Source: Bacteroidota bacterium (lineage in GTDB: Bacteria > Bacteroidota > Bacteroidia > Bacteroidales > DTGW01). Taken from it: a stretch of 48,128 nucleotides of DNA. Numbering within the stretch: position 1 is the first letter of the stretch; every line of letters starts with the position of its first letter. The DNA is taken from contig JAKPQD010000257.1 in the NCBI GenBank assembly GCA_029572965.1, positions 1-48,128 of the forward strand, written 5' to 3'. Below the pieces are notes generated by a model, which searched no databases, was not told the DNA's origin, and saw only the letters and a list, made by a program, of their open reading frames with translations. Below, piece by piece: positions 41,200-48,128 of the stretch. Made by a program: the position numbers and the translations under genes.

Positions 41200-42645
41200 A
41201 TGAAACGCTCTTCCATTTTTGTATACTTGTTTTTTTTGCTTTCAACTACTGCCATAGCACAAAGCAAAGAAGAAAAGCTGGATGAAATAATGAAAGCCTA
41301 TCACAACTACAATATGTTTGATGGAGCTGTTTTAGTTGCCGAGAATGGAAGAGTAATTTACAAAGCAGCATTTGGATTGGCCAACAGGGAATGGAATATT
41401 CCCAATGCTACAGATACAAAATTCATGATCGGCTCCGTATCAAAGCCAATTACAGCCATGCTGATGCTGATACAGGTACAGAAAGGATTGATCAGCCTTG
41501 ATAAAACAATTGCAGATTATCTGCCGCAATTTACTGGCAAGCCTGCTGCAAAGGTCACGATAAAACAGTTGCTGAGCCATACTTCCGGCATGCCCAACTA
41601 TGATATAACGAAAGATTTTTTTCCAAGGATCAGCCGCCAGTATTATTCCCGTGAAGATTATATTAAACTATACATGGATTCTGCTTTGGCCTTTGAACCG
41701 GGAACAAGGTATCACTACAGCAGTTGGGGATATTTCACGCTTGGTTATATAATGGAAAAAGTTACCGGCAAATCTTATTCGCAATTGATGAAGGAAGATA
41801 TTTTTGATAAGATCGGCATGAGCAGTTCAGGTTCCTATTTTCATACACAGGTAGTTGAAAAACGAGCCACAGGGTACGATTATAGTTTTGGCGGATATAC
41901 CAGTTCAGATTTCCGGGATCAATCCAATACCATGGGAACCGGTGATATTTACTCGACTGTGGAAGACATGTTTAAATTTCACCTGGCCATCAGTAATAAT
42001 ACTTTGTTGAATAAAGAACTTACCGAACAAATGTTAACCCCAACATTAAAGAAACCCTGGTGGTATGGTTATGGGTGGTTTAACAAATATTATAAATACA
42101 CAGATACAGACAGTGTTGCTTCTAACTTTCATTTGGGAATGACGGAAGGTTTCATCTCTTTCATCATTCGTATCCCTTCTACAAATAGTTTGATAGTCAT
42201 TCTTTGCAACAGTTCCCCTACCGATTTTTTTGGAATAACAGGTAATCTGGCAAAAGTGCTGTACAATAAACCTGTTCGCATGAAAGAGCCTGTTCATAAG
42301 GCAATTGAGAAGTTGATCAATGAACAAGGCGCAATAAAAGCAGTTGAAGCATTCAAACGAATGAAAGCTGATAGTTCTCATTATTATATTGACTGGATAT
42401 CAATGAATTTTCTTGCCGACCAATTGCTAACATTAAAAAGATATGAAGAAGCAAGGATCATAAGTGAGAACAATGCAGCAGAATTTCACAATAAAGACCT
42501 TGTAATGGTAACCATGGGCAATATTTACCTGGCACTGAACCGCAAAGAAGATGCAATTACCCATTATAAAAAAGCGCTTGCCATTAATCCTGATTATGAA
42601 GAAGCCAAAAACCGGTTAAAAGAACTGGAGGGAAACAAAAAATAA
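41200..42645 (+). CDS. Serine hydrolase (class C beta-lactamase-related) with C-terminal TPR
   Basis: A 481-residue exported protein (signal to about residue 21). The penicillin-binding-like domain has the SxxK motif as GSVSKPITAML, the second motif as YHYSSWGYFTLGYIMEK (Y-x-S instead of Y-x-N), and HLGMTEGFISFIIRI in place of the KTG strand. Residues about 400-475 add TPR-like helices (EEARIISENNAAEFHNKDL, DAITHYKKALAINPDYEEA). The family mostly consists of D-aminopeptidases and esterases, so a lactamase name would be wrong. A single-gene unit. Confidence 0.9.
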   Translation: MKRSSIFVYLFFLLSTTAIAQSKEEKLDEIMKAYHNYNMFDGAVLVAENGRVIYKAAFGLANREWNIPNATDTKFMIGSVSKPITAMLMLIQVQKGLISLDKTIADYLPQFTGKPAAKVTIKQLLSHTSGMPNYDITKDFFPRISRQYYSREDYIKLYMDSALAFEPGTRYHYSSWGYFTLGYIMEKVTGKSYSQLMKEDIFDKIGMSSSGSYFHTQVVEKRATGYDYSFGGYTSSDFRDQSNTMGTGDIYSTVEDMFKFHLAISNNTLLNKELTEQMLTPTLKKPWWYGYGWFNKYYKYTDTDSVASNFHLGMTEGFISFIIRIPSTNSLIVILCNSSPTDFFGITGNLAKVLYNKPVRMKEPVHKAIEKLINEQGAIKAVEAFKRMKADSSHYYIDWISMNFLADQLLTLKRYEEARIISENNAAEFHNKDLVMVTMGNIYLALNRKEDAITHYKKALAINPDYEEAKNRLKELEGNKK

Positions 42646-42833
42646 AAAGACCTTCAGCAGGCAATTTCAGATTTTTACTCTCAACCCTTTGATCTCACCC
42701 TACAAGGCATAGCATCAAAATATTCAGGCTCCGATAAAATTTTATGAAAATGATTTTGCAGTTCCGGAAAAATGATTAACTTTGAATTACAAAGTGCTTT
42801 TATCTTATTATGCTACTGTAAATTTTATAGAAA

Positions 42834-43127
42834 ATGACACTTATACAAAACAAAAGGCTTGCTGCTATACTGATCATTGTTACTATTATTTTGCTTATCC
42901 CATTTATAGCAATGCAGTTCAGCAATGAAGTAGCCTGGGGCCCTTTTGATTTTCTGGTGGCAGCCGCACTATTATTTGGTACAGGCCTTTTGTGTGAGCT
43001 GGTATTAAGGAAAGTACAGAGCATCCGTTACCGGATCGCAATCTGTGCTGTTATTATCGTAATACTGTTACTCACCTGGGTTGAACTTGCAGTCGGCATC
43101 TTCGGAACTCCATTTGCCGGCAGTTAA
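42834..43127 (+). CDS. Small membrane protein, unknown
   Basis: A 97-residue protein with three hydrophobic segments: RLAAILIIVTIILLIPFIAM, FDFLVAAALLFGTGLLCELV and IAICAVIIVILLLTWVELAV. It ends with GIFGTPFAGS. No family is certain. A TTAACTTTG box near 42776 lies about 50 bp upstream. Confidence 0.65.
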   Translation: MTLIQNKRLAAILIIVTIILLIPFIAMQFSNEVAWGPFDFLVAAALLFGTGLLCELVLRKVQSIRYRIAICAVIIVILLLTWVELAVGIFGTPFAGS

Positions 43128-43177
43128 CCCATAGATCAAATAATTAGAATATCCTGGCAAATATCGCCACTAACGAA

Positions 43178-43576
43178 ATGATAAAATTCCGGTATCGCTA
43201 TTTTATTTTTACAGTCATAATATTCCTTATCGAATTATACATCGCCGTATTTGTGCATGATGAAATCATAAGGCCATATATAGGGGATCTTTTAGTGGTG
43301 ATCCTCATCCATTGCTTACTGAGATCATTTTTAAATAAGTCTGTTCAGTCAATAGCCATCTCTACCCTGCTCTTTTCTTATACGGTTGAAATTTTACAGT
43401 ATCTCAACATTGTAGAGATACTTGGATTCAAAGACTCAAAGCTTGCAAGAATACTTATTGGAACAAATTTTTCCTGGATAGACATCCTTTCGTACACTAT
43501 TGGAATTGCATTGGTATTGCTGATTGAAAAAATGATCAATAATAAGAGCAGGCATATTCTAAGCAGGCAGAAATAA
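43178..43576 (+). CDS. DUF2809 membrane protein
   Basis: A 132-residue inner-membrane protein with four helices. RYRYFIFTVIIFLIELYIAV opens it. Then IIRPYIGDLLVVILIHCLLR and a conserved region after IQYLN-type residues (EILQYLNIVEILGFKDSKLA, then FSWIDILSYTIGIALVLLIE) match DUF2809, a VanZ-related family of unknown role. It lies 51 bp after the preceding membrane protein and may be cotranscribed. Confidence 0.85.
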   Translation: MIKFRYRYFIFTVIIFLIELYIAVFVHDEIIRPYIGDLLVVILIHCLLRSFLNKSVQSIAISTLLFSYTVEILQYLNIVEILGFKDSKLARILIGTNFSWIDILSYTIGIALVLLIEKMINNKSRHILSRQK

Positions 43577-43674
43577 AGATGAGATCACGTTCAATCAGTT
43601 GAACCTACCTTTCGTCAAAATTTTAATAAAGAAAACAGCTATTATTGTAACTTATGCCTTTAAAATAACCAACA

Positions 43675-44076
43675 ATGATCCATCGCAAGCCAATTATTAT
43701 TATTGCACTTCTTTCAGCCAGCATTTTTGTAACAGCAGCCGGTATAAAAAAAGGAAATAATTTCAAGAACCTGAAAGTACTTCCAAAAGACATTAGTGAG
43801 GCAAAGCTTGACAGCATCATGGATTCTTACAACAAAGCACTCAAAGTAGGTTGTGATTTCTGCCACGTTAAAGCAATCGATTTTACAAATCCAAATCCAT
43901 CCCTTGATTTTGCAAAAGATGGTGAAATGAAAGAGAATGGAAGAAGGATGATTCGAATGATGATAGACATCAATAAAAACTATTTTTATTTCGATAAAAC
44001 GATCAGGCCCGAGTACCTGAATGCCGTTAGTTGTAACACTTGCCATCGAGGCAATCCCTTTCCCCTGGGTGAGTAA
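43675..44076 (+). CDS. Periplasmic diheme cytochrome c (reaction-centre cytochrome c-like)
   Basis: A 133-residue exported protein with signal peptide (IIIIALLSASIFVTAAG). Two heme-binding CxxCH motifs are present, CDFCH (about residue 60) and CNTCH (about 124). The opening FKNLKVLPKDISEAKLDSIM is typical of the short cytochrome c family related to the photosynthetic reaction-centre cytochrome subunit. In non-photosynthetic Bacteroidota these serve unknown electron-transfer roles. It is followed by DoxX 45 bp later. Confidence 0.87.
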   Translation: MIHRKPIIIIALLSASIFVTAAGIKKGNNFKNLKVLPKDISEAKLDSIMDSYNKALKVGCDFCHVKAIDFTNPNPSLDFAKDGEMKENGRRMIRMMIDINKNYFYFDKTIRPEYLNAVSCNTCHRGNPFPLGE

Positions 44077-44120
44077 AGCAGCTTTTAAGACAGAAAAAAT
44101 ATCTATTTTAAAAGCACGCA

Positions 44121-44525
44121 ATGAAAGGCACAAGTAATATATTCGATAACAGTTTTTTGCTTCGCTTCCCGGTTGCAGTAATTTTATTGGTGCATAGTAT
44201 CACCGGGATGTTCAATAACGGGATCAATGATTTTGGAAATTTATACCTAAACCAGATCGGCTTTGCTCCTATCGGTGTCCTGCTTGCCTGGCTTATAAAA
44301 CTTTCCCATGTTTTCAGCGCCATTTGTTTATTGATCAACAAGTATATAAAACCAGCCGCCATCATTACAATTTTCATGTTGGTAATGGGGATCATTTTAA
44401 TACATTTTAAAGAAGGATGGTTTGTAGTAGGTGGAGGAAGAAACGGTATTGAATTTAATTTCTTGTTGATTTTTGTATTATTGAAACTAATGTTTCCAAA
44501 TGGATTTAATAAACGAAACGCATAG
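44121..44525 (+). CDS. DoxX-like membrane protein
   Basis: A 134-residue protein with four membrane helices. It reads LLRFPVAVILLVHSITGMFN, then FAPIGVLLAWLIKLSHVFSA, KYIKPAAIITIFMLVMGIIL, and a final EFNFLLIFVLLKLMF, the DoxX pattern. DoxX proteins are linked to thiosulfate or quinone redox chemistry; here it follows a cytochrome c, which fits a redox theme, but this is only context. Confidence 0.8.
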   Translation: MKGTSNIFDNSFLLRFPVAVILLVHSITGMFNNGINDFGNLYLNQIGFAPIGVLLAWLIKLSHVFSAICLLINKYIKPAAIITIFMLVMGIILIHFKEGWFVVGGGRNGIEFNFLLIFVLLKLMFPNGFNKRNA

Positions 44526-44547
44526 CCTGAATTTTAAAAAAGTATAA

Positions 44548-45126
44548 ATGACTCCAGCTGTAAAAATCATAGAAACAGAAATCCTTTCTAAAAATTGGTA
44601 CACTTTAAAAAAAATAACTTACGAATATTCAAAGAAAGATGGTTCTACTGAAATTCAAAACAGGGAAGCTTATGACCGGGGAAATGGCGCAACAATCCTG
44701 CTTTATAACAGTAAATTAAATACCGTTATTCTTACAAGACAATTCCGTTTACCAACTTTCATAAATGGAAATGAAACGGGTATGTTGATAGAAGCCTGTG
44801 CCGGATTATTAGACAAAGACAATCCTGAAGATTGTATCAGGCGTGAGACCGAAGAAGAAACAGGTTACAGGATCAAAGAAGTGAGAAAAATTTTTGAAGC
44901 GTATATGTCTCCCGGATCCGTAACTGAGATACTGTATTTCTTCATCGCAGAATATGAAACATCAATGAAAGTGCACGAAGGCGGTGGTATTGAACATGAG
45001 CAGGAAAATATAGAAGTGCTGGAGATCAGTTTCAGGGAAGCTGTAGATATGGTAGCTACAGGAAGGATAAAAGATGCTAAAACCATTATGCTGCTTCAAT
45101 ACATGCAACTAAACCAAATTCTTTAA
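44548..45126 (+). CDS. nudK: GDP-mannose pyrophosphatase NudK-type Nudix hydrolase
   Basis: A 192-residue Nudix enzyme. The Nudix box is [20 protein letters not shown] followed by G, with the metal-binding REtxEE core. The surrounding sequence ([33 protein letters not shown]) is that of NudK, which splits GDP-mannose and related sugar nucleotides into GMP and sugar phosphate. Length equals E. coli NudK. It lies 22 bp after DoxX but is functionally separate. Confidence 0.88.
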   Translation: MTPAVKIIETEILSKNWYTLKKITYEYSKKDGSTEIQNREAYDRGNGATILLYNSKLNTVILTRQFRLPTFINGNETGMLIEACAGLLDKDNPEDCIRRETEEETGYRIKEVRKIFEAYMSPGSVTEILYFFIAEYETSMKVHEGGGIEHEQENIEVLEISFREAVDMVATGRIKDAKTIMLLQYMQLNQIL

Positions 45127-45171
45127 AACCTGGTAAAAGGCACCCGGTTAAAACAGTTCAAACTTTATAAT

Positions 45172-45774
45172 ATGAATCTAAGATCGAAATTTGCAGCAAC
45201 CCTGATCGTTATCTTTATTTCACTGATCTCTTTCGGGCAAACCAATAAAATAGTTATGGATTACTTAAATGTTCCGGGCCCCATCGTACTAAATAAGAAC
45301 ACGTACAATTTAACATGGTCATCGCACCCATCGGCTAACTATTACAAGCAGGAATACCTGGGTGCCAAAGAAAAAATTGACCGGTATAATAAAATGGTCA
45401 TGATGGAAGTCCTTATTGGCGATGCAAAACCATTGGACCTTGCAACTGCTAAGATCAATGAATTAAAGCAGATGAAACAAACAAATCCTATTGTGAACTA
45501 TGATGTTTTTCAAAAAAACGGGGAGATATTGCTCGACTTCCTGCTGAGCGAAAATACAGCAGATGGCAAGATCAGTATCCTCGAGAGAAATGTATATCGT
45601 TACAAAGCCTTTACAGATAAAAACGGTAATAAAGGAGTAATACTGCTTGCTGCAAGTGAAAGAAGTTACGGAAGCGAGGCCGATTCATTTTTAGTGAACT
45701 TGAAGAAAAACAAGTCAGCTCTTATGAATGCTGTGGGAGCATTTACGATCCCGGAAATGTCAATAAAGAAATAA
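45172..45774 (+). CDS. Secreted protein, unknown (first of a pair)
   Basis: A 200-residue exported protein (signal ATLIVIFISLISFGQ). The mature part has PGPIVLNKNTYNLTWSSHPS, a Tyr-rich stretch with SANYYKQEYLGAKEKIDRYN, and ends in NLKKNKSALMNAVGAFTIPE. No family recognised. It is one nucleotide from the next gene, so the two are cotranscribed and probably work together. Confidence 0.75.
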   Translation: MNLRSKFAATLIVIFISLISFGQTNKIVMDYLNVPGPIVLNKNTYNLTWSSHPSANYYKQEYLGAKEKIDRYNKMVMMEVLIGDAKPLDLATAKINELKQMKQTNPIVNYDVFQKNGEILLDFLLSENTADGKISILERNVYRYKAFTDKNGNKGVILLAASERSYGSEADSFLVNLKKNKSALMNAVGAFTIPEMSIKK

Positions 45775-45775
45775 T

Positions 45776-46429
45776 ATGAACAGAAAAAAAATAATGGTCA
45801 TTGTATTCTTCCAGGTTTTTACAATTTCCTCTTTTGGGCAACTAACACAAGCCCAGTTAGATTCGATTGTAAATAAATACGTGCTCAACCTCCACAGCAC
45901 AGGAATTGATACTGTTTGCATTTACAATGAATATTGCACAGGTTGTCTTTTTACGCCAACCAGTACGGCCAATCTTTGTACAGATAATTTTTCTTCGCTA
46001 CCTACCTATATTTTCTGGAAGAGAAACGGGAAAACATTTATTACCAAAAAAGATATTTGCTTTGATTATTCTACCATCGCTATTTCCAACAATTCATTCT
46101 GGCAATATTATTTTACCAATAAGAACAAAATAAAAAAAGAAGAACTTAAAACACCTAAGTATACTGAGATCGTTAATGGAAAGAAAGAAACCAGGTCGCT
46201 GGATATAGACAATTCCATATACTTTAAAATCACTATTGATGCAGGAAATGAATCCGTAACAAAAAATATCAATAGTTTTTACTTTACCGAACACCTGGGT
46301 GCCAGTGAAGAAATAAACCTTAATTATGGTTTCAATATGGCTACTTCACTGGCGAACCTGCATTTCCAGATCCAGGATCTCATTAAACATGAATCTGTAA
46401 AGAATAAATTCAAGCGAACATTACGCTGA
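45776..46429 (+). CDS. Secreted protein, unknown (second of a pair)
   Basis: A 217-residue exported protein (signal MVIVFFQVFTISSFGQ). The mature part holds TVCIYNEYCTGCLFTPTSTA and ANLCTDNFSSLPTYIFWKRN, with four Cys residues, and ends in a helical basic tail (DLIKHESVKNKFKRTLR). No family recognised. It starts one base after the stop of the preceding gene. Confidence 0.75.
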   Translation: MNRKKIMVIVFFQVFTISSFGQLTQAQLDSIVNKYVLNLHSTGIDTVCIYNEYCTGCLFTPTSTANLCTDNFSSLPTYIFWKRNGKTFITKKDICFDYSTIAISNNSFWQYYFTNKNKIKKEELKTPKYTEIVNGKKETRSLDIDNSIYFKITIDAGNESVTKNINSFYFTEHLGASEEINLNYGFNMATSLANLHFQIQDLIKHESVKNKFKRTLR

Positions 46430-46466
46430 TATAAAAAACTAAACTCATATTCATAAAATATCAACA

Positions 46467-46832
46467 ATGGATCATAAAGCGATTTCAATCCGCCCCTTTA
46501 TCGGATCAAAGAATTTTGAGCAGTCGAGGAGTTTCTACCGCGACCTGGGTTTTGAAGAGGTTGTTTTGTTTCACAACATGTCCTATTTCAAAACGAAGGG
46601 AATCGGGTTTTATTTACAGGATGCTTATGTGAAGGATTGGATAGACAATACAATGGTCTTTTTAGAAGTAGACGATGTAGATCGCTATTGGAATGAATTA
46701 TCTGCCTTGGATCTTGAATCTAAATATGAAACTGTTAGACTAACCTCCATAAAACAAAATGGCTGGGGCAAAGAATGTTTTTTGCATGACCCTTGCGGAA
46801 TTTTGTGGCATTTCGGGCAATTTAATATTTAA
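46467..46832 (+). CDS. VOC/bleomycin-resistance-like protein
   Basis: A 121-residue VOC protein: SIRPFIGSKNFEQSRSFYRD opens the first unit, GFYLQDAYVKDWIDNTMVFL the first domain's end, and KECFLHDPCGILWHFGQFNI closes with the D-P-x-G-x-x-W-x-F strand. The close similarity of this pattern to bleomycin-resistance proteins does not prove binding of that drug. It has its own start 37 bp after the preceding gene. Confidence 0.85.
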   Translation: MDHKAISIRPFIGSKNFEQSRSFYRDLGFEEVVLFHNMSYFKTKGIGFYLQDAYVKDWIDNTMVFLEVDDVDRYWNELSALDLESKYETVRLTSIKQNGWGKECFLHDPCGILWHFGQFNI

Positions 46833-46882
46833 TAGTAAACGATTGTCTTTACAAAATTATTCAGCACTTAATTTTATGTAAA

Positions 46883-47374
46883 ATGGCAGATCAGACAAAA
46901 ACAGGCATTAATAAAGAATATATCATCGTTGTTTCCAGCTTAACTTTTTTACTCCCTTTGGCCGCTGTATTCATAGAGATATCATTAAACAATACTATAA
47001 TTTTTTCATTCCACTTATTTGGTAAATGGTTCATTTTCTCAGCTGTTGGGCTCCGGCTTTTTTTAGCAGGTATCAAACAAACAACTGATCCTGCATTTAC
47101 AGCAAAAGAGATATTTCATATTCACAACCCGGATAGTTTTCCTATTGTGAGGGAACTGGGTTTTGCCAATCTTTGTTTTGGCTTAACCGGGATACTCTCC
47201 TTATTTCTACCGCAATGGAAGATCGTAAGTGCTTTTGCCAGTGGCCTGTACTACGGGATTGCAGGCTTACAGCATTTACTAAAAAAAACTGCAGGTATCA
47301 ATGAGCAATTTGCATTGGTCACTGACATCATAATTTTTATCTTCCTGTTGGTATATTTTATTAAAATGATCTAG
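46883..47374 (+). CDS. Membrane protein, possibly DUF6790-like
   Basis: A 163-residue inner-membrane protein with four helices (about 15-32, 48-62, 95-117, 143-161). A soluble stretch, FTAKEIFHIHNPDSFPIVRE, joins the second and third helices and reads like a DUF6790-type motif (RELGFANLCFGLTGILSLFL). Function unknown; family assignment tentative. Confidence 0.68.
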   Translation: MADQTKTGINKEYIIVVSSLTFLLPLAAVFIEISLNNTIIFSFHLFGKWFIFSAVGLRLFLAGIKQTTDPAFTAKEIFHIHNPDSFPIVRELGFANLCFGLTGILSLFLPQWKIVSAFASGLYYGIAGLQHLLKKTAGINEQFALVTDIIIFIFLLVYFIKMI

Positions 47375-47409
47375 GCTCAATATATATTCATCCATAATTA
47401 TATTCTCCA

Positions 47410-48128
47410 TTGAAATCAATTACAAATAAAAAGACTGCAAAACAGGTAATTGAAAAATTGAAAACCTTACAGGATGACAATGAATTAAAAAAGATCCGGC
47501 GCTATTTCAAATCCGGTGAAGGGGAATATGCTGAAGGAGATACTTTTATCGGCATTAAAATGGGGAAAGTATTTGAAACAGCAAAGGAGTTTATTGACCT
47601 GCCAGTAAAAGAAATTGAAAAATTACTGGAGAGTGATATACACGAAGTAAGAGCCTGCGCCGTAAGTATTATGGACAAAGCTGCCCGCCATAAAAAGATA
47701 ACTGAAGAAAGAAGAAAGGAGATATTTGATCTTTACATAAGAAGGCACGACAGGATCAACAATTGGGACCTGGTAGATCTTGGTTGTTTATGGATGACCG
47801 GGAGTTATTTATTCAATAAACCACGAACGATTTTGTACAAACTGGTAAAGTCGAAGAATATGTGGGAAAGACGTACAGCTATTTTAAGTACCTGTTATTT
47901 TATAAGGCAAAAAGAATTTGACGACACATTTAAGATCGCGGAATTATTGTTGAAAGACAAAGAAGACCTTGTTCACAAAGGAACAGGATGGATGCTTCGG
48001 ATGGCAGGTGATATTGACAGAAACAGGCTGATACAATTCTTAGACAAATACGCTGCTGCAATGCCTAGGGTATTACTCCGTAACTGCATTGAAAAATTTG
48101 ATGAAAAGCAAAGGAAATATTACCTCAC
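47410..48128 (+). CDS. AlkD-type DNA alkylation repair protein (3' end outside window)
   Basis: A HEAT-like alkylpurine DNA glycosylase, at least 239 residues, running off the right edge. It begins with the TTG at 47410 because a stop lies five codons upstream in frame and no in-frame ATG precedes the conserved start (KTAKQVIEKLKTLQDD). The catalytic Asp region is NNWDLVDLGCLWMTGSYLF, and the later Trp is in GTGWMLRMAGD, as in AlkD, which removes 3-methyladenine and 7-methylguanine. Only a few residues should be missing. Confidence 0.85.
   Translation, partial: MKSITNKKTAKQVIEKLKTLQDDNELKKIRRYFKSGEGEYAEGDTFIGIKMGKVFETAKEFIDLPVKEIEKLLESDIHEVRACAVSIMDKAARHKKITEERRKEIFDLYIRRHDRINNWDLVDLGCLWMTGSYLFNKPRTILYKLVKSKNMWERRTAILSTCYFIRQKEFDDTFKIAELLLKDKEDLVHKGTGWMLRMAGDIDRNRLIQFLDKYAAAMPRVLLRNCIEKFDEKQRKYYL

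Noticed and set aside
41200-42645. Class C beta-lactamase
   Set aside because: The second motif is Y-x-S and the KTG triad is replaced, with TPR repeats at the end; it fits D-aminopeptidase or esterase-type serine hydrolases better.
43675-44076. Photosynthesis link from the reaction-centre cytochrome resemblance
   Set aside because: Short diheme relatives are widespread in non-photosynthetic Bacteroidota and no photosynthesis gene is nearby.

Overview
The window looks like a chromosomal stretch of a Bacteroidota bacterium, most likely of the Chitinophagaceae. Supporting signs are AT-rich DNA, TAnnTTTG-type -7 promoter boxes, almost no Shine-Dalgarno sequences, a type IX secretion (CHU_C type B) cargo protein, BNR and Reg_prop beta-propellers, and families common in that group (DUF4199, DUF4256, DUF2809, AHSA1-type SRPBCC, VOC, DinB, M1 peptidase plus HEAT). 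No rRNA, tRNA, CRISPR array, transposase or phage gene was seen.

Region 1 (1 to about 11.1 kb) is the most unusual part. Small plus-strand genes or gene pairs (secreted proteins, a GNAT acetyltransferase, a DUF6958-like protein, an ArsR/SRPBCC/VOC operon, a DUF2975/HTH pair, a RibD-like reductase) are separated by copies of a 195-201 bp intergenic repeat, with one compact 61 bp version. Each repeat begins with a GCTAAC-like core and ends with a GTTAGC-like core. The core left of a gene is complementary to the core right of the same gene (9/9, 6/6, 9/9, 7/9 and 8/9 pairs in five cases), while the two cores of one repeat need not match. This is the arrangement of integron gene cassettes (G|TTRRRY, gene, RYYYAAC), but the repeats are longer than known attC sites and no integrase is in the window. 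A block at 1.65-5.83 kb interrupts the array: a membrane-anchored winged-helix regulator diverging from two BNR-repeat proteins and one Reg_prop propeller protein.

Region 2 (11.1 to 18.9 kb) holds single genes of small-molecule or stress type: two SRPBCC proteins, two VOC proteins, a DUF1801 protein, a subclass B1 metallo-beta-lactamase, a HEAT-repeat protein, a decayed gene, a small membrane exporter, an Hsp20 with a rare strong Shine-Dalgarno, and a DUF4199 membrane protein.

Region 3 (19 to 31.6 kb) carries envelope and secreted functions: an 824-residue PKD/CHU_C protein preceded by a nested inverted repeat, a lipoprotein, a YoaK-type membrane protein, an ABC exporter module, a PsbP-like protein, a phosphodiester glycosidase, an endonuclease/phosphatase, a CocE-type hydrolase, a PhnA protein and small unknown proteins.

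Region 4 (31.6 to 48.1 kb) contains YdeI- and DUF4256-type proteins, a GlxA-type regulator, an M1 aminopeptidase homologue that has lost its zinc ligands and catalytic Glu, GNAT and DinB proteins, an AraC regulator with a likely operator before an SDR oxidoreductase, a kelch-type protein, a serine hydrolase with TPR repeats, small membrane proteins, a diheme cytochrome c, DoxX, NudK, two secreted proteins in tandem, a VOC protein and an AlkD-type DNA glycosylase running off the end. Most genes look like independent units; the clear operons are ArsR/SRPBCC/VOC, DUF2975/HTH, the ABC module and the paired secreted proteins at 45.2-46.4 kb.
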